Of a stretch of DNA of 64,000 bases, positions 33,928 to 45,800 are shown piece by piece. Where the stretch lies: NCBI GenBank assembly GCA_017615835.1, contig JAFZZI010000004.1, positions 1 through 64,000 on the forward strand, in the 5' to 3' direction. Within the stretch, counting starts at the first letter, position 1. Each line of letters starts with the position of its first letter. A program made the position numbers and the translations under genes. The notes beneath the pieces were generated by a model, which worked only from the letters and a program-made list of their open reading frames with translations, was not told the DNA's origin and searched no databases. Origin of the DNA: Bacteroidaceae bacterium. Its GTDB lineage: Bacteria; Bacteroidota; Bacteroidia; Bacteroidales; Bacteroidaceae.

Positions 33928-34043
33928 CTGCAGGGGTTTGCGGATGCGCGTAGGCGAATCCGCGACGAAACCTGCTGAGACATAGTTGGATTCTGCAGGG
34001 GTTTGCGGATGCGCGTAGGCGAATCCGCGACGAAACCTGCTGA
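33928..34043 (+). repeat. Two tandem 51-bp repeats carrying the tRNA-Val 3' end
   Basis: Copies at 33928-33978 and 33993-34043 (period 65) are identical over 51 bases. Each contains GAATCCGCGACGAAAC, the last 16 bases of the tRNA-Val acceptor and T-arm (33774-33789), preceded by a degenerate T-arm. Such copies are typical of attachment-site scars or tRNA-end duplications. The 33641-34243 interval contains no protein gene. Confidence 0.75.
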
Positions 34044-34089
34044 CATATTGTTGGTGAAAATAAAGAAACTTGGAACAAGTTGCGGCTGT

Positions 34090-34118
34090 TTTGATTTTTT
34101 CCACTACCTTTATCTTTG
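34090..34118 (+). promoter_or_regulatory. Candidate promoter of the phosphatase-STAS-NRPS operon
   Basis: TTTG (34090-34093) and TATCTTTG (34111-34118) are 17 bp apart, slightly shorter than the usual 19-21. A small leader hairpin GCAGAC/GTCTGC follows at 34156-34170. The leader to the ATG at 34244 is about 120 bases. Confidence 0.5.
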
Positions 34119-34243
34119 CCGTTTATTCTTTATTGTCTTTGTAAGATTTTACGCCGCAGACTTGGTCTGCTCCGTCTTATTCAAGGGCTATTTATGCCGG
34201 GCCAGGGTAAATGGAACCTGCATCGGACATAGTACGGGGATAT

Positions 34244-36436
34244 ATGACTGATTTGAAAACTGCCAAAGGGAATTGGAGGACTTGGCTGAGGAACTTCGTG
34301 AAGGGCAATGCCGGTCTTGTCGTCATCATAGCAGCGGCATTGCTGCTGGAACTGACGACAGGTGTGTTTTACTATGCTGCCCAGAACGTTATCCGGAACT
34401 CCTTCGAGCAGCAGGTGCGCACGGAGATGAATGCCGTATTCCTGAGCATACGCAACAGACTGGACCGCGTGGAGGTAACGATGGACAATATGGCGTGGGT
34501 GGTGACGGACGATCTGGCGCACCCCGACTCACTGATGTCGTTGACACGCCAACTGTTGGAGCATAATCCGGATATTATGGGGTGCGCCATCGCGTGCGTG
34601 CCCTACTATTTCGAACAGAAGGGACAGTGGTATGAGCCGTATTCAGTGCGTAGGGCCGACGGCAGTATTGAATCGATGCAACTGGGGTCTGACACACATG
34701 AATATTTGAATTCTGAAGGGTATTTCGTGCCCATTGAGGAGGGCTGCGGACACTGGTGTGAACCCTATGTGGACAATGACGGTGCCATGGCGAAGGTGAC
34801 AACCTACAGTGTGCCGGTGCGCGACGGCCAGGGAAGGACTGCGGCGGTTGTCGCTGCCGACATCTCGCTCGACTGGCTTGGCGAAATCATAAACGAATAC
34901 AGAGCTTACAAAAACACACGGTGCTATCTGGTGACCGGTGACTACAACTTGTTGGCCGGTGAGGACTCTCCGGTATTTCAGACAGTACTGGAGGAACTGA
35001 AAAACGTAAGCAACAAGGAGGGCTACGTGACGCTGGGGAACAAGGAAAGCAAGAAGATGAACGTGTTCTACAACTCCATGGGTGGAATGACGGACTGGAT
35101 GCTCATTCACGTTCTGGAGGACAGCGAGGTGTTCGGCAGGCTGCGCCTGATAAGGCTGGCACTGCTGCTGCCTGTAATGGCGGGGTTGTTTTTTGTGGGG
35201 TTCATCGTCCACCGCAGTTCGCGCAACCTGGAACGGCTGCGCAGGGTGAACGCCGAGAAGGAACGCATCGCCGGTGAGCTGCGGGTTGCGAGTCAGATTC
35301 AGCAGAGTATGTTGCCGCACCAGGAACTCAGTGCGGAGAGTCTGGAGTTGAGGGGCGCTCTGTTCCCGGCCCGCGAGGTGGGCGGCGATCTGTACGACTA
35401 TTTCATCCGCGACGAGAAACTTTTCTTCTGTATAGGCGACGTCAGCGGCAAGGGTGCTCCTTCGGCCATGTTCATGGCTGTTGCACATGCCCTGTTCCGG
35501 TCGGCATCGGTCCACGAGAACAATCCTGCCCGCATAATGCATGCCATTAATGAGACCGCCTGTCAGGGCAACGACTCGAATATGTTCGTCACGCTGTTTC
35601 TGGGCGTTCTCGACCTTCCGACGGGTCATATGAGATATTGCGATGCAGGGCACGATGCACCTATCGTATTAAGTGAGAAGTCAAAGGAGAAGGGTGAAGA
35701 GTTATCAACTGTCAATTGCAATCCCAATCTTCCTGTCGGTGTGTTCGATGACGTGAGGTATGACCTGCAGGAAATGTTTCTGCCGCCCGACAGCACGCTG
35801 TTCCTGTACACTGACGGGCTGACGGAGGCGAAGAACCTGCAACGCCGGCAGTTCGGCCTTGAGCGTGTCGGGAAGGTGCTTTCCACATGTGGCGGCAAAC
35901 GCCCGAAGGAGATTCTGGAAACGGTTACTGAGGCGGTCCGTGAGTTTGTGAATGGTGCAGAGCAGAGTGATGACCTGACGATGCTGGCTATCCGCTATAC
36001 TCCCAAACGCTTCGAGACCATCCTTTCGGAGAACATAACTCTGAAAAACGACATAAAGGAGGTGTCGAGGCTCAGCATCTTCATCAAGTCGGTGATGGAG
36101 AGACTGAATATCGGGCCATCTCTGGGCAAGGAGCTGCGCCTTGCCATCGAGGAGGCGGTAGTGAACGTAATAGATTATGCATATCCTGCAGGTACTTCCG
36201 GCGACATTGAGGTGAGGATGATGTCGGACGGCCACGCTGTATGTTTCCAGATTATCGACACTGGCGTGCCCTTCGATCCCACTGCCAAAGAGAAGGCAGA
36301 TACCTCGCTATCTGCCGAGGACCGTCAGATCGGCGGTCTGGGAATCCTGTTGTTCCGCGAACTTATGGATACTATCAATTACGAACGTACAGACGGAAAG
36401 AACGTACTGACGATGAGGAAGACAATTAAAGGATGA
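34244..36436 (+). CDS. Membrane sensor PP2C phosphatase fused to RsbW-like ATPase
   Basis: Start ATG 34244 is preceded by GGGGA; ATG 34211 is an alternative. The 730-residue protein has a transmembrane helix at about 20-42 and a dCache-like periplasmic sensor (GQWYEPYSVRRADGS, HWCEPYVDNDGAMAKVTTYSVPVRD). A second helix is at about 304-325. A SpoIIE/RsbU-type PP2C phosphatase follows (about 365-585: PAREVGGDLYDYF, CIGDVSGKGAPSAMFMAV, CDAGHDAPI, LYTDGLTEAKN, SDDLTMLAIRY). The end is an RsbW-type GHKL ATPase (about 610-728: IEEAVVNVIDYAYP, FQIIDTGVPFDP, IGGLGILL). In partner switching the phosphatase activates a STAS antagonist and the kinase inactivates it; here both are one protein. The next gene encodes the STAS partner and the NRPS follows. 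Confidence 0.9.
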   Translation: MTDLKTAKGNWRTWLRNFVKGNAGLVVIIAAALLLELTTGVFYYAAQNVIRNSFEQQVRTEMNAVFLSIRNRLDRVEVTMDNMAWVVTDDLAHPDSLMSLTRQLLEHNPDIMGCAIACVPYYFEQKGQWYEPYSVRRADGSIESMQLGSDTHEYLNSEGYFVPIEEGCGHWCEPYVDNDGAMAKVTTYSVPVRDGQGRTAAVVAADISLDWLGEIINEYRAYKNTRCYLVTGDYNLLAGEDSPVFQTVLEELKNVSNKEGYVTLGNKESKKMNVFYNSMGGMTDWMLIHVLEDSEVFGRLRLIRLALLLPVMAGLFFVGFIVHRSSRNLERLRRVNAEKERIAGELRVASQIQQSMLPHQELSAESLELRGALFPAREVGGDLYDYFIRDEKLFFCIGDVSGKGAPSAMFMAVAHALFRSASVHENNPARIMHAINETACQGNDSNMFVTLFLGVLDLPTGHMRYCDAGHDAPIVLSEKSKEKGEELSTVNCNPNLPVGVFDDVRYDLQEMFLPPDSTLFLYTDGLTEAKNLQRRQFGLERVGKVLSTCGGKRPKEILETVTEAVREFVNGAEQSDDLTMLAIRYTPKRFETILSENITLKNDIKEVSRLSIFIKSVMERLNIGPSLGKELRLAIEEAVVNVIDYAYPAGTSGDIEVRMMSDGHAVCFQIIDTGVPFDPTAKEKADTSLSAEDRQIGGLGILLFRELMDTINYERTDGKNVLTMRKTIKG

Positions 36437-36467
36437 ACAATAAATAAACAGTAGAACTGCGAGAATT

Positions 36468-36770
36468 ATGAACACAAAAGTTGAAGAAATCGACGGCAAG
36501 TATGTTGCCACACTGGAGGGAGAAATGGACACTGTTGCAGCAGCAGAGGCTGAAGAGGTATTGAAGACACTATACCACACGGGCGGAAAGGATGTCATCA
36601 TCGACTGTGCTGGACTGGAGTATATAGCCTCCAGCGGTCTTCGCATTCTGTTGGGTATTCTGAAAGGTGTCAAGGCGGCAGGCAGCAGGGTTGTGATGCG
36701 CAACGTCAACGATGACATCAGGAATGTCTTCAGACTTACAGGGTTTGTCAGTATCTTCGAATTTGAGTAA
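36468..36770 (+). CDS. STAS-domain anti-sigma-factor antagonist
   Basis: This 100-residue protein is an RsbV/SpoIIAA-type STAS domain. It contains KYVATLEGEMDTVAAAEAEEVL, DVIIDCAGLEYIASSGLRILLGILKGVKAAGS and NVNDDIRNVFRLTGFVSIFEFE. The phosphorylation site aligned to SpoIIAA Ser58 is the second serine of YIASSGL (residue 56). It should be the substrate of the phosphatase-kinase protein encoded just upstream. It lies 46 bases before the NRPS start with no terminator between, so the three genes are probably cotranscribed. Its target protein is not evident in the window. Confidence 0.9.
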   Translation: MNTKVEEIDGKYVATLEGEMDTVAAAEAEEVLKTLYHTGGKDVIIDCAGLEYIASSGLRILLGILKGVKAAGSRVVMRNVNDDIRNVFRLTGFVSIFEFE

Positions 36771-36816
36771 TACGGCAGAAGCCTTCCACCCACTTCCCCA
36801 GAAATAAAACTGCAAT

Positions 36817-39800
36817 ATGAATACTACCATCGTCTCTATGTTCCGCTGTCAGGCGAAGAGGACCCCTGACAGCATTGCCGTTGTATATAAAGATAGAGCA
36901 TATACGTACGCTGAGGTCGACGAATTGAGTGACCGCATAGCCGGATATATAAGTGAGAGGGGAGTGAGGGGCGAAGGATCTGCTGCCGCCGGCGACGAGC
37001 CGATAGTTTCGGTCCTGATTCCCCGTTGCGAGTGGATGGCCATTGCCTCACTGGGTGTGCTGAAGGCAGGCTGTGCCTACCAGCCGCTGGACCCCACTTA
37101 CCCCAAAGAGCGTCTGAACTTCATGATGAAGGATGCCAATGCCAGACTGCTTATTGCCGACAGGGAGCTGCGACAAATTGTGGACGGGTATCAGGGCGAG
37201 GTGCTGCTTACGGAAGATTTAGTGAAACTTCCAGGTGTTCCGGATAATCAGATTACCCCGGATAGCCTGATTACTCCGGACAGTCTTTTCATTCTCCTCT
37301 ACACTTCAGGCTCAACGGGTGTGCCCAAAGGCTGTATGCTGGAACACAGGAATCTGGTGACGTTCTGCGACTGGTATCGCCGCTACTACGATCTGCAACC
37401 CGGTGATCATGTGGCTGCCTATGCCAGTTATGGTTTTGACGCCTGTATGATGGATCTGTATCCTGCCTTGACTACTGGTGCTACAGTATATATCATCCCG
37501 GAGGAAATACGCTTGGACCTGATAGCCCTGAACGACTATTTCGAGGCAAACAATATCACTCACGCCTTTATGACCACCCAGGTGGGTTGCCAGTTTGCAG
37601 AGATGGACAACCACTCACTCAGACACCTGTCTGTAGGAGGCGAGAGTTTCATTCCCGTGGAAGTGCCCGCAAACTTCCAGTTGCATAATCTCTATGGACC
37701 TACGGAATGTACCATCATCACGACAGCGTATCCTTTCCGCCAGTATGAAAAGAACCCGCCCATCGGAAAGCCACTCGACTCTTTCCGACTTTATGTGGTG
37801 AACCAGCAGGGCGAACTCGTTGATAACGGACAAGAGGGAGAACTGTGGATTAGCGGTCCTCAGGTAGCCAGAGGCTATCTGAACCGTCCGGAACAGAATG
37901 CGCAGGCATTTACTTCAAACCCCTTCTGTCAGGAACCAGATTACGAACGTGTGTATCATACCGGCGATATAGTACGCTGGCTGCCTGACGGTAACCTGCA
38001 GTTTATAGGACGCCGGGACGGACAGGTGAAGATCCGTGGCTTCCGCATCGAGATGCGTGAGGTAGAGTCTGTAATCAAAGAGTTTCCCGGCATTAGGGAT
38101 GTTACTGTACAGGCTTTTGATGAAGATGGCGGAGGCAAGTTTATTGCTGCATACATTGTCGGTGACCGACAGATAGATATTGAGGCACTCAATAATTTCA
38201 TCCTGGAGCGTAAACCTCCCTATATGGTGCCTGCTGCCACCATACAGATAGAACGCATTCCGCTGAATCAGAACCAGAAGGTGGACAAGCGGGCATTGCC
38301 CGAGCCTGTAAAGTCTTCTGTCCGGCAACAAATGGGAATGCAGCCACAGAACGAGCTGCAGCGTGAACTGGTAGAGATGGTGGGGAAAATCATCCACAAC
38401 ACAGAATTCGGTGTCGATACACCGCTCCGCTATGTCGGTCTGACATCCATATCGGCCATCCGTCTGGCCGCTGCCGCCTATAAGCAATATGGCGTGGCAC
38501 TGGATGCCAAGTCTCTGGTCAAGGAGGCTACGGTGCTGATGATAGAGGAAGCCGTCAAGGGTACTTCCGCTACGGCTCAGAAACCGGTGGAAGAGGTTAC
38601 TTCCGCTCCTCTGTCCTTCTCACAGACGGGTGTCTATGCAGATTGTATCAACAAACCCGATGATACCCAATATAATATTCCCTGGGTTCTTGGTTTCCCT
38701 GTCGATACGGATACAGAACAGCTGCGAAAGGCGATATTATCGGTCTTGGATGCCCACAAGCATATCTTCGTGCATTTCGATGCTGATGGTGAGGATATTG
38801 TGCAGCGCTATGCACCCATGAACATCGAGATTCCCATCCTATCCTTCACAGACGAACAACTTGCGGAACATAAACAGACTTTTGTACGACCGTTTGACTT
38901 GAATAAGGATGTGCTTTGCCGCATGGAAATAGCCAAAACGGAAAGTGGCGTGTTCCTGCTGTTGGATTTCCATCACCTGGTGTTCGACGGCAGTTCTCTG
39001 GACCTGTTCATCGTACAGCTCTGCGAAGCCATGGAGGGCAGGCACGTGGAGGCGGAGACATATACTCACCTGAACTACGCTGCTGATGAACAGAAGGCAT
39101 CTGTCGAGGAACATAAGGCTTATTATGACGAGTTGTTGGGCGGATGCGAGGGAGCAACGGAACTTCCCCCCGACCTGACGACACCTCATGAGTGCGTTCA
39201 TTCATCGGAGCTGTACCGTCCTATTGACATGGAGACCATAGAACGGTTCTGTCGGGAGTATCCGGTAACTCCTGCTCACCTCACTCTGGCGGCAACCCTG
39301 CTGGTCTTTGCCAGATTCACTGACAACGACGAACTGTATATCAGTACCGTTTCCAGCGGACGTTCTGATATCCGAATCCAAAACACGTTCGGTATGTTTG
39401 TCAATACGCTGCCTTTTGCTGCCAAGGTCTCTGACTGTTGTGTGACAGACTTTATCAGGGATGTCAGCGAACGCTTCGATGAGGCCATGCGTCACGAACA
39501 GTATCCGTTCGCAAGTATTGCTGCCGACTATGGCTACACTCCGGAACTGGCATTTGCCTATCAGCTGGGAATGGTGACGCGCTACATGCAGAACGGACAC
39601 GAAGTGAGTGTTGAAAGTCTGGAGGCCGGTGCGCCTAAGTTCAAGCTGGCAGTACGCATAGAGATACATGACGGATGCCCGTGTATCGTCTCGGAGTACG
39701 ATAACGGACAATACAGCGACTCGCTCGTGGCCCAGCTTACAGAAAGTATCGCCAACACACTGAAAGCATTCATCAACCGGCCACAGGCCCGTCTTCTGGA

Positions 39801-42800
39801 TATCTCGCTGCTGTCTGAAGGACAGAAGCAATTGCTGGATTCGTTCAACGATACGGATGAGTATTACGATGATTCCCAAACTGTTGTATCGTTGTTCCGC
39901 CGGCAGGCGAAAGAGACTCCCGAAAAGATTGCCCTGGTATTCAGGGAGAAGCGGTTTACCTATGCAGAGCTGGATGAGTTGAGTGACCGCATTGCCGGTT
40001 TTATCGCCGGCAAGGGTTTGGGACCGGAGGATATCGTTGCCATAATGATAACACGCTCGGAATGGATGGCTATCGCCTCGTTGGGCGTACTGAAGGCTGG
40101 CTGTGCCTTCCAACCGCTAGACCCGTCTTACCCGAAGGAACGCCTGAACTTTATGATGCAGGATACGGGTACCAGACTGCTGATAGCTGACGAGGAACTG
40201 CGTGCTGTTGCAGATGAATATCAAGGTGAAGTATTGCTGACGAAAGACTTGATGCTATTGCCGAAGGCGGATGTGCTTCCTGCCGGACCGAAGCCTGAGA
40301 GTCTGTTTACGCTTATTTATACCAGTGGATCGACCGGTGTGCCGAAGGGCGGTATGTCGGAACACAGGAACTGGGTGGCTTTCTGTCACATGCACCAGAA
40401 GAGCGTAGGCCTGACAGCTCAGAGCAAGGTGGCGGCTTATGCCAGCTTTGGTTTTGATGCATCGCCAATGGAGATTTTTTCGACGCTTGTCATCGGTGCC
40501 GAACTGCATATTGTGCCAGAGGAATTGCGTCTGGACATGATTGCGCTGAATGATTATTTCGAGAAGAATCAGATAACGCACACATTTATGACGACACAGG
40601 TGGCTTATCAGTTTGCCACCAGTGTCGAAAACCATTCTCTGCAGACACTGCTGACGGGCGGTGAGAAACTGTCGTACATTGAGCCCCCGAAGAACTACCT
40701 GCTTATCAATGGCTATGGACCTTCTGAGACAATCTGCTATATTTCTTCTTATCCGGTTGTCGAGAAGCTGAACAATATACCTATCGGGCCGGCAAAGGAT
40801 AACTGCAAACTGTACGTCGTCGACAAACAGGGCCATCGTTTGCCGCCGGGCGCATGCGGCGAATTGTGGGTGGCAGGTCCACAGGTGAGTCGTGGCTATC
40901 TGAACCGTCCGGAGAAGACGGCGGAAGTGTATATCACGAATCCGTTTGATCATGAGGAGAAATACTGTCGCGTCTATAAGACCGGAGACATCGTACGCTA
41001 TCTGGGCGACGGCAACATCTCTTTCGTGGGTCGGAGTGACGGACAGGTGAAGATTCGTGGTTTCCGCATTGAACTGAAAGAGGTGGAGGCTGTCATCCGT
41101 GAATTCCCCGGCATTAAGGATGTCACCGTACAGGCTTTCGATGAGACTGGCGGAACGAAATTCATTGCGGCCTATGTCGTCAGCGATGAACAGGTGGATA
41201 TCGAGGCACTGGACAACTTTATCCTCGACCAGAAGCCGCCGTATATGGTGCCTTCCGTGACGATGCAGATTGACAGCATTCCGCTGAACCAGAACCAGAA
41301 GGTGAACAAGCGGGCTTTGCCTAAACCTGAAAGGCCTGCGGCTGCTAAATCGCAGGGCATACAGGCTCCGCTGAATGTGCTGGAGAAAGAGATCATGGAT
41401 ATCGTGTCGAAGGTAATCGGTACGGAAGACATGGGCATCACGGACTTGTTCCGTAATTTCGGACTGACTTCCATCTCAAGCATCAAACTCGCAACGTTGA
41501 TCTACAAGCGGTTCAATGTGCAGGTCAACTCGCGTACGCTTATCTCCGACGGCACCATTCAGTATATAGAGAACGAGATACTGACTGCCATGTTCAGCGA
41601 TACATCAAAGAATGAGGCACAAGGTCAGGAAATGACAGAAGCGGCAAACTCCTGCCGACTCAGTTTTGCCCAGCAAGGTGTATTTACAGAGTGTCAGGCA
41701 AATCCGGATACGGTTCAGTATAATATTCCGTTTGCAGTCGTGTTCCCGAAAGAGACTGGCGAAGAGCGTCTGACGGATGCCATCCGTAAGGTCATTTACG
41801 CACATCCATACGTTCTGTGCCGGTTTGTGGCTGACGGTGATGACGAAATCATCCAGGAGCCTGTCCCGGACTTTACGCTCGACATTCCTGTCAGGACCAT
41901 GACAGCAGACGAGCTTGAGGCGTACAAGAGGGAATTTGTGCGTCCCTTTGATCTGGCCAAGGGGCCATGCGTCAGATTTGAGATTATAAAAACCGATAAG
42001 CTGACAGTATTGGGTGACATGCATCATCTGGTCAGCGACGGTGCTTCTGTGGACATCTTCCTCACGCAACTCTCTCAGGCTATTGACGGTACCGATCCTC
42101 AGAAAGAAGAATATTCTTACTATGACTTCGTACACGATGAGGTGATTGATCCCGAGACAGAGAGTTTCTTCGAACGCCAGATGTCTGAAGTAGAGGAACC
42201 TACGCAGTTGATTCCTGACGTCTTCGAGCAGCATCTGCCGCATACTCAGAAGAGTGTCTCAATACCTGCCGACATCAAAGCCGTCAGGGATTTTGCACAA
42301 AGAAACGGCATTACGCCTGCTGCTGTCTATCTCGGTGCATGCTTTATCACTTTCGGACGTTTCGTCTGTGAGGATTTAGTGTCTGTAGTTACCGTATCGA
42401 ACGGCAGAAGCAATATGAAGGTATGGAACACGATGGGCATGTTCGTCAATACGCTGCCTCTTGTGACGACTCTGGATCATCATGAGAAGACCCTTGACTT
42501 CCTTAACCGTGTGTCGCAGAACTTCTCCGACACGATAGAACACGAGAACTATCCCTTTGCAAGAATCGCCAGTCGCCATGACTTCCATCCACAACTGTCC
42601 TATACTTACCAGATAGGCGTTATCAATGACTACAGCACAAAGTACGGAAAGATGCCGGTAGAGACCCTGACTCTGGATATCGCCAAGTTGCCGGTGGCTG
42701 TATATATTGAAGGCAGCGAAGAGGATGCCGTCATCAAGATTGACTACGACTCATCGATGTATAGCGAAGAGATGATGACTGGTCTGGCCGAGAGCATCCG

Positions 42801-45800
42801 TAATGCCGCTCACGGACTGACCGTCTGTGACAATGTATCAGAGATTAGTCTGACAGACGAAAAGCAGTGGAAGGTCCTCGACAGTTTCAACAAGCCGTGG
42901 GATCTGGATTACGACATGTCTGACTCGGTTGCCACGCGATTCAAGAAGATAGTCGCCGGGAATCCTGACAAGACAGCCGCTGTTTTCAAGGACAAGGCAT
43001 ATACTTACAAAGAGTTGGATGAACTGACGGATAAGCTGGCAGCCAGGATTTACAAGATCGGCTGCGAGATAACCGGAAAGAAGGACCTCAAGGAAGAGGT
43101 GGCAGCGATCATCCTGCCCAGAAACGAACAGACCATCATTCTGCCGTTGGCTGCTGTGAAGGCTGGCATGGGTTATGAGCCACTTGATCCGAGCTACCCG
43201 AAAGAACGTCTGAACTTCATGGTGAAAGATGCCGCTGTCAGCTTGTTGATTGCTGACGACAGTCTCTGTGACGTTGTTGATGAATATCATGGCAAGGTTG
43301 TCACCGTCAGTGAACTCTATAGTATGGAGGACTGTGATGTCAAACCTGTCGGACCTGCTCCGGAGAGTCTTTTCATTATGCTCTACACCTCCGGCTCTAC
43401 CGGTGCTCCGAAGGGATGCCAGATAGAGAACCGCAATATTGTGGCCTATGCACATGGTATGCGTCATACCTTCTATACGAAAGATGATATTGTAGCTGCA
43501 TACGCCTCGTTCAGTTTCGACGTGAATATGGCAGATGTGTTCTGCAGCCTTCTGGTAGGTGCCACCGTGAACCTGGTACCCGAGGAGGACCGCATGGATC
43601 TGGGACGGCTGGCGGCATACTTCGACAAGGCAGGTATCACCACCCTGCTGCTAACTACGCAAGTCGGTGTGCAGTTCGCACAAAACTATCCTCACCAGAA
43701 GACACTGCGACTCCTGATTATTGCCGGAGAGAAATGTCCTGCCATCGATCCGTCGGCAATAAGTTATCCGATTGCCAACGGCTATGGACCTACAGAGAAC
43801 TGCTGTGGTGTCAGTGTATTCCCTATTAAGGTGTGGGAGCCTAACATCCCGATAGGACAGCCTATTCCCACGATTCATGCGTTCGTGCTGGACAAGACGA
43901 ACCACAGGCTGCCGGCCGGTGCAGCAGGCGAATACTGCCTGTCGGGCCCACAGACGAGCCGTGGCTACCTGAACCGTCCCGACAAGACTGCCGAGGCGTA
44001 TGAGGACTGCCCGTTCAACGAGTTCCGGATGTATCATACCGGCGATATCGTCCGCTATCGTCAGAACGGAGATGTGGAGTTTGTAGGACGTAAGGACGGA
44101 CAGGTGAAGATCCGTGGCTTCCGTATCGAGACCAAGGAGGTAGAGACCGTTATCCGTGGTTTTGACGGAATCATTGACGTAACGGTTCAGGCATACGACT
44201 ACGAGAGCGGCGGAAAGTATCTGGCTGCTTTTGTGGTGGGAGACGGAAAGATTGATACCGAGGCTCTCTCTGCTTATGTGAAGAGTCAGAAACCTGCCTA
44301 TATGGTACCTGCAGTCATCATGCAGATTGATAAGATTCCGCTTACCGTCAACATGAAGGTGGATAAGAAGGCTCTGCCGAAACCCGAACGCAAGGCTGCC
44401 GAATATGTGGCTCCTTCAAATAAGGTTGAGGAGGACTTCTGCAATATCTTCAGTACTGTTCTCGGCATAGGCAGCGTCAGCGCTGAAGCCGACTTCTTTG
44501 AAATAGGCGGCAGTTCCATCCTTGCCATGAAGGTGGTCATTGCTGCTGAAAAGGCGGGATACAGCATTGTTTACAACGATGTGTTTACCTACACCACACC
44601 AAGAGCAATGGCGGAGTTTCTGGGTGCCGGTCCGGAAGGGTGTGAAACAGCAGAGAAGGGCACGGCTATGGCTGTCACAGCTGACGGAACATGGACTCCA
44701 CCGGTGTGTGGTGCTGACGGCTACGACTATACTGATATTCACGAATTACTCTCGCGCAATACGTTGGAGGCTTTCCGTCAGGGTGAACTACATACGATTG
44801 GCGATGTTCTCCTGACAGGTGCGACGGGATATCTTGGAAGTCATGTCCTGCATGAACTCCTGGTGAATTACGAAGGCATGATTTACTGTTTTGTGCGTCC
44901 GGGAAAAGAGGAAAGCGGAGAAGCCCGCCTGAAAGCGATGCAACGTTACTATTTCGGTGACTTCAACGATGCTTTGTTCGGCTCACGTATAATCGTAGTC
45001 GAAGGTGATGCCACTGATCCGGCTTCGCTCAATCAGTTTAAGGCGCCTCACGGCGGCATGACTGTTGTCAACTGTGCTGCCAGTGTGAAGCACTTTGCCA
45101 AGGGCAACGAGATAGAACGCGTCAATGTAGAGTCGGTCAAGAACCTTTCGGCCTGGTGCCTGCGCTGGGATGCACGTCTGGTGCATATATCGACGGGCAG
45201 CATAATGGGCAGCCGTAAGAACGGCCTGCCGCCGGTGAGCTGTCACTTTACGGAACATGTGCTGTATGCAGGTCAGGAAATCAGTGCCAACCAGTATGTA
45301 CATTCCAAGTTCATGGCAGAACGCCATATCTATGAGGAGATTCTGAGGCATGGCCTGAAGGCAAAAGTGTGTCGTGTAGGCAATCTGGCGCCGAGGTATG
45401 AAGACGGCGAATTCCAAATCAACGGACAGACCAACAGTTATATGAATTCACTGAATGCCTTCCGTACCATAGGCGTGATTGGATACGACGAGTTGAATGT
45501 CGAGACTGAGTTCTCGCCGATTGACTGTGTGGCGAAGGCTGTACTGACATTGGCTAAGACTCCCGATGACTGCATATGCTTCCAGCCCGTTAATCCTCAC
45601 AGACCGTTGATGGGTGATGTCATCCGCGCCATGAACGACGTCGGCCATACCATCCGGGGTGCTGAAGACGAGGAAGTTGCCGAGGCACTGAACAAGGCTC
45701 TTGCCGACGAGAAGACCAATGCGGCAGTAGGCTGTCTGATTGCCTATGACAATGGCGACGGCAGTCAGGAGATTGGGTTGGAGAATCTTGATACCACCTA

